Below, piece by piece: positions 1 through 8,575 of a stretch of 64,000 nt of DNA. Source of the DNA: DASUPK01 sp963795665. Lineage in GTDB: Bacteria; Actinomycetota; Thermoleophilia; Solirubrobacterales; 70-9. Each line of letters opens with the position of its first letter. The first letter of the stretch is position 1. Under the pieces are notes generated by a model that had not been told where the DNA came from, searched no databases, and worked only from the letters and a program-made list of their open reading frames with translations. The stretch covers positions 372,001 to 436,000 of the forward strand of contig CAWCIP010000005.1 in the NCBI GenBank assembly GCA_963795665.1. The letters are read 5' to 3'. The translations under genes were made by a program, and so were the position numbers.

Positions 1-1
1 C

Positions 2-361
2 ATCGGGATGGGCATCGACCTGTTCGACTGCGCGATCCCGACGCGCCTGGCCAGGCACGGGACCGCCCTCGCCCCGGAGCCCGGGAGCCGCTTCCGCGTC
101 GATCTGACCAAGGCGTCCTACGCCGAGGACGACGCGCCGGTCGTCGAGGGGTGCGGCTGCGAGGCCTGCTCACGCCACACGCGCGCATACCTCCACTACC
201 TGGCGCGCAACAAGGACCTGACCGGGACCCGGCTTCTCACCCTCCACAACCTGAGCTACATGGAGCGCCTGGTCGCCGGCGCGCGGGGGGCGATCGAGGG
301 AGGTCGCTTCGCCGACTACTCGACCGCCGTGCTCGGCGGCGCGGTCCCCTGGGCCGCCTGA
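2..361 (+). CDS. tgt: Queuine tRNA-ribosyltransferase, C-terminal part (5' end outside window)
   Basis: This is the 3' end of a tRNA-guanine transglycosylase, which exchanges guanine 34 for a queuine precursor in tRNAs with GUN anticodons. The reading frame is open from base 2, so the start lies upstream of the window. The visible part begins with the family segment GIDLFDCAIPTRLARHG. It carries the zinc-binding CxCxxC cluster (CGCEAC) and the histidine of the TLHNLSYM segment, which normally completes the zinc site. About 120 of some 370 residues are present. The remaining C-terminus is collinear with the family and ends normally. Confidence 0.93.
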   Translation: MGMGIDLFDCAIPTRLARHGTALAPEPGSRFRVDLTKASYAEDDAPVVEGCGCEACSRHTRAYLHYLARNKDLTGTRLLTLHNLSYMERLVAGARGAIEGGRFADYSTAVLGGAVPWAA

Positions 362-394
362 ACTGCGACATTTCGGTCGCCTAGACTCGCCCGC

Positions 395-529
395 GTGAAG
401 GGCGTCGTCAAGCAGCAGCCGGCCTGTCGCCACTGCGGGGCGACCCTCGAGCATTCGATCTCGAAGTGCCCGAGGTGCGGGCGGCGCTCGCTGCTCTCGC
501 TGATCCTGCCGCGCGGCCCGCGGACCTGA
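395..529 (+). CDS. Small zinc-ribbon protein (44 aa)
   Basis: A short GTG-initiated frame lies 33 bases after tgt on the same strand. It encodes 44 residues with two CxxC knuckles, CRHC at about residue 11 and CPRC at about residue 25, ten residues apart, in the style of a minimal zinc ribbon. The N-terminus is basic, and the tail is hydrophobic then basic (RRSLLSLILPRGPRT). It may be co-transcribed with tgt. No function can be assigned; such mini-ribbons often bind nucleic acid or act as protein adaptors. The gene is supported by the paired cysteines and by GC-rich third positions, not by a recognised family. Confidence 0.55.
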   Translation: MKGVVKQQPACRHCGATLEHSISKCPRCGRRSLLSLILPRGPRT

Positions 530-566
530 GCGGCTTCGCCATCAGATCGCGGCCTGGTGGGGGCCG

Positions 567-1761
567 CTACTTCGTGTTGTCGTCGACGACCTGCTTGAGG
601 GCGTCGATCTGGTCGTTCACGTTCTGCTTGACGACCTGATCCAAGTTGATCTTGCCCCCGTTGCTGCTCGAGGCGAGGACGACGATGGCCGCCACCACCG
701 CGGCGAGCAGGAGGATCGCGATCAGGGCGAGCAGGTTGCGAGCGACCGTCGGGGCCCTACGGCGTCGCGGGGGCGCGGCCTGGCGCTGGCGCGGCTGGAC
801 CGGACGGCGCTGCGCACGCCTCTGTGTGCGCGTGCGGGGCATGTGGCGCGTATCGGCGGTCGGGGTGTCGCCGCCGAGGACCCGGGTCTGGGCCGTGGCG
901 GCGGGCGAGACGCCCGTCAGGCCGCGCCGCAGTGCGTCCGCCAGCTCGCCGGCGGCCGCAAACCGGCGGGCGGGGTCCGAGTCGAGTGCGACCAGGACGG
1001 CGTCCCCGACCGCCTGGGGGACGTCGTCGCTGTACGAGCTTGGGTGGAGCGGCTGCTCCGACTGCTGGCGGACCGCCAGCTCCGCCAGGGACGCGCCCTC
1101 ATAGGGCAGCCGCCCGGCGAGGAACTGGTAGAGCACGACCCCGAGCGAGTAGACGTCCGAGGACGGGGTTGGCCTCCTCGCCGCGCGCCTGCTCGGGTGC
1201 CAGATAGGCGGCCGTCCCGACCACGGACCCCACCTGGGTGATGCGGGTTTGCTCGCTGGCGCGCGCGATGCCGAAGTCCGCCAGCTTCACGGTCATGTCG
1301 CCGCCGCCGGCGGGACCGCCGATGATCATCAGGTTGCCCGGCTTGACGTCGCGGTGGATGATCCCGTGGCGGTGCGCGTAGTCGAGGCCGGCGCACGCTT
1401 GCACGCCGATCTCCACGGCGGTCTCAGGATCGAGCTTGCCCTCGGCCTGCAGCAGCTGGGCACCGGAGCGGCCGCGCACGTACTCCATGACGATGTAGTA
1501 CTGACCGCCGTCGTTGCCGGTGTCGTAGACCTGGACGATGTTGGGGTGGACGAGCTTCGCGACCGCCAGCGCCTCGCGGCGGAATCGGGCGACGAAGCGA
1601 TCGTCGTCGGAGAGGTGCTCCGCCAGGATCTTCACCGCGACCGTCCTCTCGAGGATCGTGTCGGTGGCCCGGAAGACACTCGACATCCCGCCAGATCCAA
1701 GGCGGTCCTCGATCCGGTAGCGATCGGAGATCAGCTCGCCCTTCGGGCTGCGCGGGCTCAT
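567..1761 (-). CDS. Membrane Ser/Thr protein kinase (PknB type) with one frameshift
   Basis: Hanks-type kinase. A glycine loop (GSGGMSSVF) sits near residue 25, a VAVKIL lysine follows, then catalytic HRDVKPGN near residue 136, the DFG loop (ADFGIA) and APEQ. After the kinase domain come a basic low-complexity linker, one transmembrane helix and a short extracellular tail without PASTA repeats. The ATG is preceded by GGGAGGAC and overlaps the stop of the upstream lipoprotein gene as ATGA, so the two are translationally coupled. Near base 1169, just after APEQARGEEA, the frame is broken by what looks like one extra base in an A/C run. Skipping it restores the expected SSDVYSLGVVLYQFLAG. This could be a sequencing indel or a real knockout; the rest is well conserved. 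Confidence 0.85.
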
Positions 1762-2264
1762 AGTCCTCCCGGTCCGATCCCGCCCGAGCCGCCCGGGGTG
1801 GTGCTGGGCGAAGTCTGGGTCTGGGTGGTGGTCGTCGCCTGTGTCTGCGTCGGGGTGGTCGTGGTGGTGGGGTGCGTCCGCGTCGTGGTCGTCGTCGACT
1901 CGGTGGTCGACGGGGTGCTGGTCGTCGTCTCGGAGGTGGTGGTCCGGCCCTGGCACTGGCTCGGGTCGCCGAGCAGGATCTTCAGTTGGTTGGCGCCGTT
2001 CTCGAGCGCCGTCTTGACCTGATCGTTGACGCTCGCGGGGAGGCTCTGAACGTCGGCGATCAGGTCGTCCGTCTTGTCCTGAGCGACGACGCAGCTGCCG
2101 ACCTGGACGTTCGCCTGGATCTCGTCGATCTTCGAGCTGAGCACCGCGGCCTCCTGGGCGGACAGGGAGGGGTCCGGGCCGCTCGACCCGCCGCAGCCCA
2201 GAATCCCCGCGGCGGCGGCCGCCAGGAAGAGGGCAAGCAGTGCTGGCCGGAGCATCTTCGGCAT
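1758..2264 (-). CDS. Thr-rich lipoprotein coupled to the kinase gene
   Basis: A 168-residue exported lipoprotein. The N-terminus is a type II signal peptide with lipobox GILGC (Cys 24) followed by GGSSGPDP. Next comes a roughly 80-residue helical domain containing two cysteines (GSCVVAQD and PSQCQGR). The last 60 or so residues are almost pure Thr/Ser/Pro/Gln with many TTTT runs, ending in a Gly/Pro tail. Such tails usually span the cell wall or are glycosylated. The start chosen is the ATG at MPKML; the frame is open much further upstream, but that part has no coding character. It overlaps the kinase by ATGA, so the two products probably work together, for example as a sensor and its partner (inference). 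Confidence 0.75.
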   Translation of the reverse strand: MPKMLRPALLALFLAAAAAGILGCGGSSGPDPSLSAQEAAVLSSKIDEIQANVQVGSCVVAQDKTDDLIADVQSLPASVNDQVKTALENGANQLKILLGDPSQCQGRTTTSETTTSTPSTTESTTTTTRTHPTTTTTPTQTQATTTTQTQTSPSTTPGGSGGIGPGGL

Positions 2265-2320
2265 CGCGGCGATACTAGCCGGGGCGTCTGAAACGCCAGC
2301 CTTCGCGGGGTCCGGCGGGA

Positions 2321-3058
2321 TCATTGGCCCACATAAAGGCGGTCGGCGAGCAATTCGGGCAGCCCCGCCTCCCGGATCGCCTCCGCCGCCTGGTCGATGT
2401 CGTAGGCGACGCGGTGGTAGGTCGCCTTCCAGTCCTCGGTGTCGAGCTCGAGCCAGGCCGCGCGCGGATCCCCGTCGCGCGGCTGCCCGACGCTCCCCGG
2501 ATTGAGCAGCCACCGGTGCTCGGAGAGGTCGATCTCCCGGCCGTCCTCGGCCTGGCCACCGCCGTCGGAGCCGGGCGGGCCGTCTGAGTCCGAGAACCAG
2601 AGGGCGACGTGCGAGTGCCCGATGAAGCTCACCCGCGCGGCCTGCTCCTCGATGCACTCGCGGGCCTGGTCGACGGCGAGCACGTACTCCCAGACCGGGT
2701 CGCGCGGCGACGCGTGGTAGAGGCCCACCTCGTGCTCGGTGTTCTCAGGCTTCTGAGCCTTCAGGAAGTCGATCGTCGAGGAGTCGGAGTTGGCCCGGGT
2801 CCACTCCACGGCCGCGGCGGCGGATGCCGAGAAGACCTCGGTGCTGATCTCGCCCGTCACCGCCAGGTCGTGGTTGCCGACCAGGCTGAGCTCGCAGCGC
2901 TCCGAGACGAGCTTGGTGCACTCGTCGGGCTGGGCGCCGTAGCCGACCACGTCGCCCAGGCACCAGCGGCGCTCCAGGCCCGCCTCGTCGATCGCCGAGA
3001 GCGTCGCCTCGAGCGCCGGCAGATTGCTGTGGATGTCTGTGAGGATCGCGACTTGCAC
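2321..3058 (-). CDS. Calcineurin-like metallophosphoesterase
   Basis: A metal-dependent phosphoesterase of about 245 residues. The usual motif series is present: DxH in LTDIHSN, GD in CLGDVVGYG, GNHD in LVGNHDLA and GHSH in FIGHSHVA. This layout is that of the YfcE/MJ0936-like family, which cleaves phosphodiesters or phosphomonoesters with two metal ions. The start is taken as the GTG of VQVAILTD, because homologs begin right before the first motif. A longer version starting at 3133 would overlap the start of the divergent protease gene. Substrate unknown. Confidence 0.85.
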   Translation of the reverse strand: MQVAILTDIHSNLPALEATLSAIDEAGLERRWCLGDVVGYGAQPDECTKLVSERCELSLVGNHDLAVTGEISTEVFSASAAAAVEWTRANSDSSTIDFLKAQKPENTEHEVGLYHASPRDPVWEYVLAVDQARECIEEQAARVSFIGHSHVALWFSDSDGPPGSDGGGQAEDGREIDLSEHRWLLNPGSVGQPRDGDPRAAWLELDTEDWKATYHRVAYDIDQAAEAIREAGLPELLADRLYVGQ

Positions 3059-3117
3059 GAGGATTCCGGGCGATCTGCGCTTAAGGCCCGCCCAAGGGGG
3101 CCGTTTATCGTAGGGCG

Positions 3118-4368
3118 GTGCCTGCCCGATCATCGTCCAAATGGGTGCGTCTCGGCGTCACCGCCGTCGCAGCCGTGGTCGTCGCCGAGGCTGCCGCGTG
3201 GCTACTGCGCCCGCGCGACATCGAGCAGCCCGTTCACGCCGACGCGAGCGCCTACTTCTCCCATGAGGAGCTGACCAAGGCGCGCGACTACGCCTCCGGG
3301 CAGCGTCTGATCCTGGTGGGAGGCCTGGTCGCCGAGGGGGCGGTGCTCATCCTGCTGGCGACGGGGCGTCCCGCGATCACCCGGAGGACGCTCGACCGGC
3401 TCGCCTCGCGGCCGGTGCTCGGCGGGGCGGCCGCGGCGGCCGGGCTCTCGGTCGTCGTCGCGGTGATCACCGTGCCGTTCGGCATCTGGGCGCACGAGCG
3501 GTCCGTTGACGTCGGGCTCTCCACCCAGTCGCTGGGCGGTTGGTTCACCGACTGGGGCAAGGGAGCCGCGATCGGAGCGGTGCTCGCCGGCCTGGTCGGC
3601 ACGTTCGCGCTCTGGCTGATTCGCCGCTTCGGCTCCCGCTGGTGGATCCCGGGAAGCGTGGCCGTGGTGATCGCCGCGGCAATCATGACCTGGCTGGCCC
3701 CGGTCGTGATCGCGCCGCTCTTCAACAAGTTCGACGAGCTGCCGCCGGGACAGGCGCGCAGCGACGTCCTGGAGCTGGCGAAGAAGGCGGGGGTGGACGT
3801 CGGCCATGTCTACGAGGTCGACGCGAGCAAGAGGACCACCGCGATCAACGCGTACGTCAACGGCCTCGGCTCCTCGAAGCAGGTGGTCCTCTACGACACG
3901 CTCATCCACGACCTGAACCAGGGCGAACGCCGGGCGGTGGTGGCCCACGAGCTCGGGCACGTGCACGGCAACGACATCCAGCGCGGGCTCCTGTTCGTCG
4001 CGATCGTCACCCCGCTCTCGCTGGTCTTCATCTCGCTGATGGCCGGAGGGATCGCGCGGCGCCGGGGCGCCGAGCCGGGCCAGCCCTCCTACCTGCCCGC
4101 CCTCGCCCTGGCGATCTTCGCGACCTCCTTCGTGATCGGGATCGCCGGCAACCAGCTCTCGCGGGCGGTCGAGGCGCGGGCGGACACCTTCTCGCTCCAG
4201 CTGACCGACGATCCGCGAGGCATGATCGAGCTCCAGCAGCAGCTCGCGGACCGGAACCTCTCCGACCCCGACCCGCCCGGGCTCTTCAGCTTCCTCTTCG
4301 GGACCCATCCGCCGGCGGTCGACCGGATCGGCGCGGCGCTCGCCTGGGAGCAGGGCAAGCGCCCGTGA
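3118..4368 (+). CDS. M48 family membrane zinc metallopeptidase (Ste24/CAAX protease-like)
   Basis: A 416-residue multi-pass membrane protease. The zinc site HELGH lies at about residue 280, and the third ligand is in EARAD at about residue 351. Hydrophobic segments near residues 10-30, 65-80, 100-125, 145-170, 180-205, 295-320 and 330-350 place it in the membrane. The N-terminal layout and the segment VIAPLFNKFDELP are typical of the Ste24-like (M48A) branch rather than HtpX. The GTG start is used because the next upstream gene is divergent. The stop overlaps the rlmH start (GTGA), so the genes form an operon. Probable role: membrane protein quality control or cleavage of membrane-linked substrates. 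Confidence 0.88.
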   Translation: MPARSSSKWVRLGVTAVAAVVVAEAAAWLLRPRDIEQPVHADASAYFSHEELTKARDYASGQRLILVGGLVAEGAVLILLATGRPAITRRTLDRLASRPVLGGAAAAAGLSVVVAVITVPFGIWAHERSVDVGLSTQSLGGWFTDWGKGAAIGAVLAGLVGTFALWLIRRFGSRWWIPGSVAVVIAAAIMTWLAPVVIAPLFNKFDELPPGQARSDVLELAKKAGVDVGHVYEVDASKRTTAINAYVNGLGSSKQVVLYDTLIHDLNQGERRAVVAHELGHVHGNDIQRGLLFVAIVTPLSLVFISLMAGGIARRRGAEPGQPSYLPALALAIFATSFVIGIAGNQLSRAVEARADTFSLQLTDDPRGMIELQQQLADRNLSDPDPPGLFSFLFGTHPPAVDRIGAALAWEQGKRP

Positions 4369-4781
4369 AGGTGACGGTTGTCGTCGTCGGCAAGATCAAG
4401 GCGCCGTTCGCGGAGGCCGACTCCCACTACCGCAAGATGCTGCAGCGCCACCAGCCGGTCGAGGTGATCGAGGTCCGGGACGAGGTCAACATCGAGGGAC
4501 GGGTCCCACCCCGCTCGCACGTGATCGCGCTGGATCGAGGCGGCCGGGCGCTGAGCTCCAAGGCGTGGGCGAGCTGGCTCTCCGAGCGCCGGATCGACGC
4601 GCAGGACCTCTGCTTCCTGATCGGCGGCCCGGAGGGCCTCTCCGCGCACAGCATGGCCCTCGCCGACGAGCGCGTTTCCCTCGGCCCTCAGACGATGGCG
4701 CATCAGCTCGCCCGGGTCGTGCTGCTCGAGCAGCTCTTCCGCGCCACCAAGATCCTCGCCGGCGAGCCGTACCACTTGTAA
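4365..4781 (+). CDS. rlmH: 23S rRNA (pseudouridine-1915-N3) methyltransferase
   Basis: A 138-residue SPOUT methyltransferase that methylates pseudouridine 1915 in helix 69 of 23S rRNA. Recognisable segments are VTVVVVGKIK at the N-terminus, the cofactor-binding FLIGGPEGLS in the knot, and the conserved ending REQLFRA-type/EPYHL with a C-terminal tail of normal length. The start is a GTG overlapping the protease stop by four bases. It lies 17 bases before argS. Confidence 0.93.
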   Translation: MKVTVVVVGKIKAPFAEADSHYRKMLQRHQPVEVIEVRDEVNIEGRVPPRSHVIALDRGGRALSSKAWASWLSERRIDAQDLCFLIGGPEGLSAHSMALADERVSLGPQTMAHQLARVVLLEQLFRATKILAGEPYHL

Positions 4782-4798
4782 TCCGTAGGATCGAATCC

Positions 4799-6436
4799 AT
4801 GACAGATCCGGTCGCAGAGCTCCGCTCGGCCGTCGAGGCGGCTGCCTCGACACTTCGCGATGGCGCCGAGGCCGGCAAGTCGATGCCGACGCTCGAGCGC
4901 CCGCCCAAGCCCGAGTTCGGCGACTACTCGACCAACGCGGCGATGCTGCTGGCGCCCGCGCTCGGCGAGCAGCCGCGCGGCACGGCGGAGAAGCTCGCCG
5001 CCGAGCTGGGCAAGAGCCTCGAGGGCAGCCTGGAGAGGGTCGAGGTGGCCGGGCCCGGGTTCCTCAACCTGTTCCTCGCCGACGCCTGGTATCGCAGCGC
5101 CGCCGGCGAGCTCGCTGCGCAGGGAGAGAGCATCGGCAAGCCGCCCCTTCCCGACGATGCGACGCTGGACAGGGTCAACGTCGAGTTCGTCTCGGCGAAT
5201 CCGACCGGCCCGCTGACCGCCGCAGGCGGCCGCGGTGCGGCCCTGGGCGACTCGATCGCCCGTGTCCTCGAATTCGCCGGGCACTCGGTGGCTCGCGAGT
5301 ACTACGTCAACGACCGCGGGGGGCAGATCGACCGGTTCGCGGAGTCGATCGCGGCGCGCATGAAGGGCGAGCCGGTCCCGGAGGATGGCTACGAGGGCGA
5401 CTACGTGGTCGAGATCGCCAAGAGCCTCGAGCAGGAGGGCGTCAGCCCAGAGGACCTGGATGCCGTCGGCCGCCGCGGGATCGCGTTGATGCTGGCCCTC
5501 GCTGAGGAGACGCTGCATCGCTATGGCGTCGTCTTCGACACCTGGTCGTCCGAGCGCGCGCTGCACGAAACCGGCGCGGTGGAGCGAGCCCTCGAGCAGG
5601 CGCGGGAGGGGGGCCACGTCTACGAGAGCGAGGGTGCGACCTGGTTGCGGACCACGAGCTTCGGCGACGACAAGGACCGTGTCCTGATCCGCTCGGACGG
5701 CGACCCGACCTACCTGCTCTCGGACATGGCCTATCACCGCGACAAGCTCGATCGCGGCTCCGATCGGCTGATCGACGTGGTCGGCGCCGACCACCATGGC
5801 TACGTCGAGCGGCTGCGGGCCGCCCTGGCTGTCCTGGGCTATGACCCGGACGCGCTCGAGGTGGCGATCATGCAACTGGTCCACGTCGTCGAGGGCGGGG
5901 AGCGGGCGCAGATGTCGAAGCGGAGCGGCGACTTCGTCACGCTGGATGAGCTGATCGACGACATCGGAGCGGACGCGGCCCGTTACTTCATGGTGCAGCG
6001 CAGCCACGACACGACTGTGGACCTCGACCTCGAGCTGGCGCGCAAGACGTCCAACGAGAACCCGGTCTACTACGTCCAGTACGCCCACGCCCGGATCGCG
6101 AGCATCCTGCGCAAGGCGGGGGAGGGGGCGGAGGAGCGGGCGGCGGCCGACTTCGCGGCGCTCCCGGTGGAGCCCTCCGAGCGGGCGTTGATCAAGCGGC
6201 TCTGCGAGCTACCCGACGAGGTCGCCGAGACAGCGGAGCGGCGCGCCCCGCACAGGCTCTGCGCCTACGGGACCGAGGTCGCGCGCGACTTCCACGCCTT
6301 CTACCGGGACTGTCAGGTGGTCGGCGCCGAGGGCGAGGGCGTGGAGGAGGCGCGGCTCGGGCTCTCCCTGCTCACCAAGCGGACGATCGCCCGAACCCTC
6401 GGGCTCCTGGGCATCTCGGCCCCGGAACGAATGTAG
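4799..6436 (+). CDS. argS: Arginyl-tRNA synthetase with an atypical HIGH motif
   Basis: A class I arginyl-tRNA synthetase of 545 residues, charging tRNA-Arg. The N-terminal tRNA-binding Arg_S domain, the Rossmann catalytic core and the C-terminal DALR anticodon-binding domain are all present in the usual order and length. Family blocks seen are VNVEFVSANPTGPL, REYYVNDRGGQI, YLLSDMAYH, VVGADHHGYV and the KMSKS equivalent AQMSKRSGDFVTLDEL. Oddly, the signature usually read as HVGH after GPL is TAAG here, so both histidines of the HIGH motif are absent. The rest of the active site looks intact, so this is more likely a lineage variant than a dead gene. Confidence 0.94.
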   Translation: MTDPVAELRSAVEAAASTLRDGAEAGKSMPTLERPPKPEFGDYSTNAAMLLAPALGEQPRGTAEKLAAELGKSLEGSLERVEVAGPGFLNLFLADAWYRSAAGELAAQGESIGKPPLPDDATLDRVNVEFVSANPTGPLTAAGGRGAALGDSIARVLEFAGHSVAREYYVNDRGGQIDRFAESIAARMKGEPVPEDGYEGDYVVEIAKSLEQEGVSPEDLDAVGRRGIALMLALAEETLHRYGVVFDTWSSERALHETGAVERALEQAREGGHVYESEGATWLRTTSFGDDKDRVLIRSDGDPTYLLSDMAYHRDKLDRGSDRLIDVVGADHHGYVERLRAALAVLGYDPDALEVAIMQLVHVVEGGERAQMSKRSGDFVTLDELIDDIGADAARYFMVQRSHDTTVDLDLELARKTSNENPVYYVQYAHARIASILRKAGEGAEERAAADFAALPVEPSERALIKRLCELPDEVAETAERRAPHRLCAYGTEVARDFHAFYRDCQVVGAEGEGVEEARLGLSLLTKRTIARTLGLLGISAPERM

Positions 6437-6910
6437 TCAGAGGTCGTACGAGGAGATGTCCCGCTCGAGCCTTGCCTCGTCGCCGGGATCGAGTGGCGCC
6501 GGTGGGTCGGACGGGCGGGGCCGGCGGGCGAGCCGGGTTGCTCCGACCGCCAGCCCGGCGATTGCCAGCGCGATCAGCAGCCCCGGGACGATCCAGGCCG
6601 CGAGATCGAACCCGTGGCCGCTCGGAGTGGCGAGAACCCGCGGTCCGTACTGCGCCACGAGCGCATCCTTGATCTCGTCCTTGGTCTCGCCCCGGTCGAT
6701 CAGCCGGCGGATCAGGGCCCGCTCGCGGTCGGCCTGAGGGGAGTCGGATTCCGCGAGCAGCGTCCCGCAGATCGTGCACATCACCTCGTCCTCGACGTCC
6801 GGCAGGTTGGTCTGTGGCGTGGCCGCGGAGGCCGTCGGTGCCAGGGAGCCCAGCGCCAGCACGGCCGCGAGCGCGAAGGACGCGAGGGCGGGCCGGAGCC
6901 GGCGGCTCAC
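6437..6910 (-). CDS. ccmH: Cytochrome c-type biogenesis protein CcmH
   Basis: A thiol-disulfide component of the System I (Ccm) machinery that keeps apocytochrome CxxCH cysteines reduced for heme attachment. It has a signal peptide, then the CcmH block with CxxC in EVMCTICGTLL, followed by ERALIRRLIDRGETKDEIKD-type helices and YGPRVLATP. One transmembrane helix (LAAWIVPGLLIALAIAGLAV) and a short charged tail follow. The GTG start overlaps the upstream thioredoxin stop (GTGA), so it is co-translated with the CcmG-like gene. The stop lies right next to the argS stop (convergent). Confidence 0.9.
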   Translation of the reverse strand: MSRRLRPALASFALAAVLALGSLAPTASAATPQTNLPDVEDEVMCTICGTLLAESDSPQADRERALIRRLIDRGETKDEIKDALVAQYGPRVLATPSGHGFDLAAWIVPGLLIALAIAGLAVGATRLARRPRPSDPPAPLDPGDEARLERDISSYDL

Positions 6911-7431
6911 GACCGGGCCTTGATCAGCGGCACGACCATCTGGTCCAGATAGCTCTGGTTGACCGGCCCGCGTCTGATCAGCGCGATCTTGCCCTGTGGG
7001 TCGATCAGGAAGGACTCGGGGAAGCCCGTCATCCCGTAGGCCTGCTTGCGATCGTCGCCGCCCGACTCGTGGAGCTGCGGGTAGGTGAGCCCGTAGCGGT
7101 GGACGAAATTGAGCGCGTCCTCGGTCGAGTCGTAGAGATCGATGCCGAGCACCGTGAATCCCTGCGCCTCGTGCGCCCTCTGGAAGCTCTCGAGGACGGG
7201 AGCCTCGGCCTTGCAGGGCTCGCACCAGGAGGCCCAGAAGTTGACGAACACCCACTTGCCCCGATGGTCCGCGATCTGCCCGCTCCCGGATCCGTCGAGC
7301 GTCTGGAGGCGCTTGTCGGGCGCGGTCTCTCCAAGGGACAGCGATGCCTCGCCCTTGCTGAGCAGGCCGAACCCCAGCAGACCGATCACCGCCAGGACCG
7401 CCATCACCACCGCGAATGACTTCGAGCTCAC
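6907..7431 (-). CDS. Membrane-anchored thioredoxin (CcmG/TlpA/ResA-like)
   Basis: A 174-residue thiol-disulfide oxidoreductase. An N-terminal uncleaved membrane anchor (VVMAVLAVIGLLGFGLL) is followed by a thioredoxin fold with the redox site WCEPC in FVNFWASWCEPCKAEAP and the cis-Pro region GFPESFLID. It probably reduces CcmH or apocytochrome thiols in heme ligation, as suggested by the overlapping ccmH gene. GTG start, with a good match to the normal family length. Confidence 0.9.
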   Translation of the reverse strand: MSSKSFAVVMAVLAVIGLLGFGLLSKGEASLSLGETAPDKRLQTLDGSGSGQIADHRGKWVFVNFWASWCEPCKAEAPVLESFQRAHEAQGFTVLGIDLYDSTEDALNFVHRYGLTYPQLHESGGDDRKQAYGMTGFPESFLIDPQGKIALIRRGPVNQSYLDQMVVPLIKARS

Positions 7432-7480
7432 CCCGGGAAGGCTAGTGAGCCATCGCGGCCGACCTTAGAATGTCGGCAGC

Positions 7481-7553
7481 GCGGATGTAGCTCACCTGGT
7501 AGAGCGCCAGCTTCCCAAGCTGGAGGTAGCGGGTTCAAGTCCCGTCATCCGCT
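7481..7553 (+). tRNA. tRNA-Gly (anticodon CCC)
   Basis: A full cloverleaf. The acceptor stem GCGGATG pairs with CATCCGC. The D arm is GCTC..GAGC. The anticodon stem CCAGC/GCTGG holds loop TTCCCAA, giving anticodon CCC. The T arm carries GTTCAAGT. Discriminator is T, and no CCA is encoded. It lies in the gap between the divergent ccmG and esterase genes. Confidence 0.95.
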
Positions 7554-7585
7554 CTCTTCGCTTCCCCGTCCTGTTCCATCCCTGC

Positions 7586-8575
7586 ATGAGCCGAGCCCGC
7601 CGCCTCGCGTCCATACTCGTCTTTGCGCTGTTCGTCGCGTTCCTGCCGGCCGCATCGGCGGACGCGCTGGTCGTGCAGAGCGCCCAGCGCCTCGAGCCAC
7701 GGCTGCTCGAGTTCGCGCTCTCGACGCCGGCCCTCAGCGAGCCGACCCACGTCAGGGTCCTGCTTCCCGACGGCTACCGCAACGACAAGCGGCGCTACGC
7801 CGTCCTCTACCTGCTGCATGGCGCCAACGGCAACTACGGAAGCTGGACGAAGACGGCGCTGAACCTGACGAAGCGCCTGCCGCTGATCGTCGTCACGCCC
7901 GATGGGGGCCCGTACGGGTTCTACTCGGACTGGTGGAACGACGGCAGGGGAGGACCGCCGATGTGGGAGACCTACCACACGGGTGAACTTGTCCCGTGGA
8001 TCGACTCCCGCTTCCGCACCAAGGCCGTCGGCCGGGCGCGAGCGGTCGCCGGGTACTCGATGGGCGGCTTCGGGGCGCTCAGCTATGCCGCGCGGCACCC
8101 GGGGCTGTTCTCGGTCGCGGCGAGCTTCTCGGGCTCGGTCGACACGGACTACCGGCCGCTTCGATCGCTGTTCGAGACTCAGCGAACGCCCGCGGGGAAC
8201 CCGGCGGTCTGGGGCCCGCCCGAGACCCAGGAGGCCCGATGGCAGGCGCACAACCCGGTGGACCTCGCGCCCCTGCTCGGGTACACGCGGGTGCTGCTGT
8301 TCACCGGGAACGGGCAGTTGGGCGGCGCGTACGGTGGAGGCCCCGATCCGTTCGAGGCGGACATCGAGCAGACGAACCTCAGCCTCGATGCCCGGCTGGA
8401 CGAGCTCGGCATTCCTCACCTCTTCGTAGACCGGCCCGGCACCCACGCGGCCGCCTACGCGAAGCACGATCTCGCCGAGACCCTGGACTACCTGATGCGC
8501 GTCCTGCCGCATCCCGGAATCCGGCACCGCGCGCGCGTGCGCGGCACCATTCGGGGTAACCGACAGGGGCGATGA
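7586..8575 (+). CDS. Secreted alpha/beta-hydrolase esterase (esterase D/antigen 85-like)
   Basis: A 329-residue exported hydrolase. The signal peptide ends near ASADA. The family core VRVLLPDGYRNDKRRYAVLY-LLHG supplies the oxyanion region. The nucleophile elbow is GYSMGGFG (Ser near residue 157), with a likely acidic residue and a His in the FVDRPGTHAAAYAKHDL segment. This arrangement matches the putative esterase family that includes mycolyltransferases, but acyl-transfer to mycolic acids cannot be claimed. The basic C-terminal tail is unusual. The next gene overlaps by ATGA. Confidence 0.85.
   Translation: MSRARRLASILVFALFVAFLPAASADALVVQSAQRLEPRLLEFALSTPALSEPTHVRVLLPDGYRNDKRRYAVLYLLHGANGNYGSWTKTALNLTKRLPLIVVTPDGGPYGFYSDWWNDGRGGPPMWETYHTGELVPWIDSRFRTKAVGRARAVAGYSMGGFGALSYAARHPGLFSVAASFSGSVDTDYRPLRSLFETQRTPAGNPAVWGPPETQEARWQAHNPVDLAPLLGYTRVLLFTGNGQLGGAYGGGPDPFEADIEQTNLSLDARLDELGIPHLFVDRPGTHAAAYAKHDLAETLDYLMRVLPHPGIRHRARVRGTIRGNRQGR

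Noticed and set aside
2609..3274. A plus-strand frame covering the phosphoesterase gene
   Set aside because: It is the reverse shadow of the phosphoesterase, whose motifs are complete on the minus strand.
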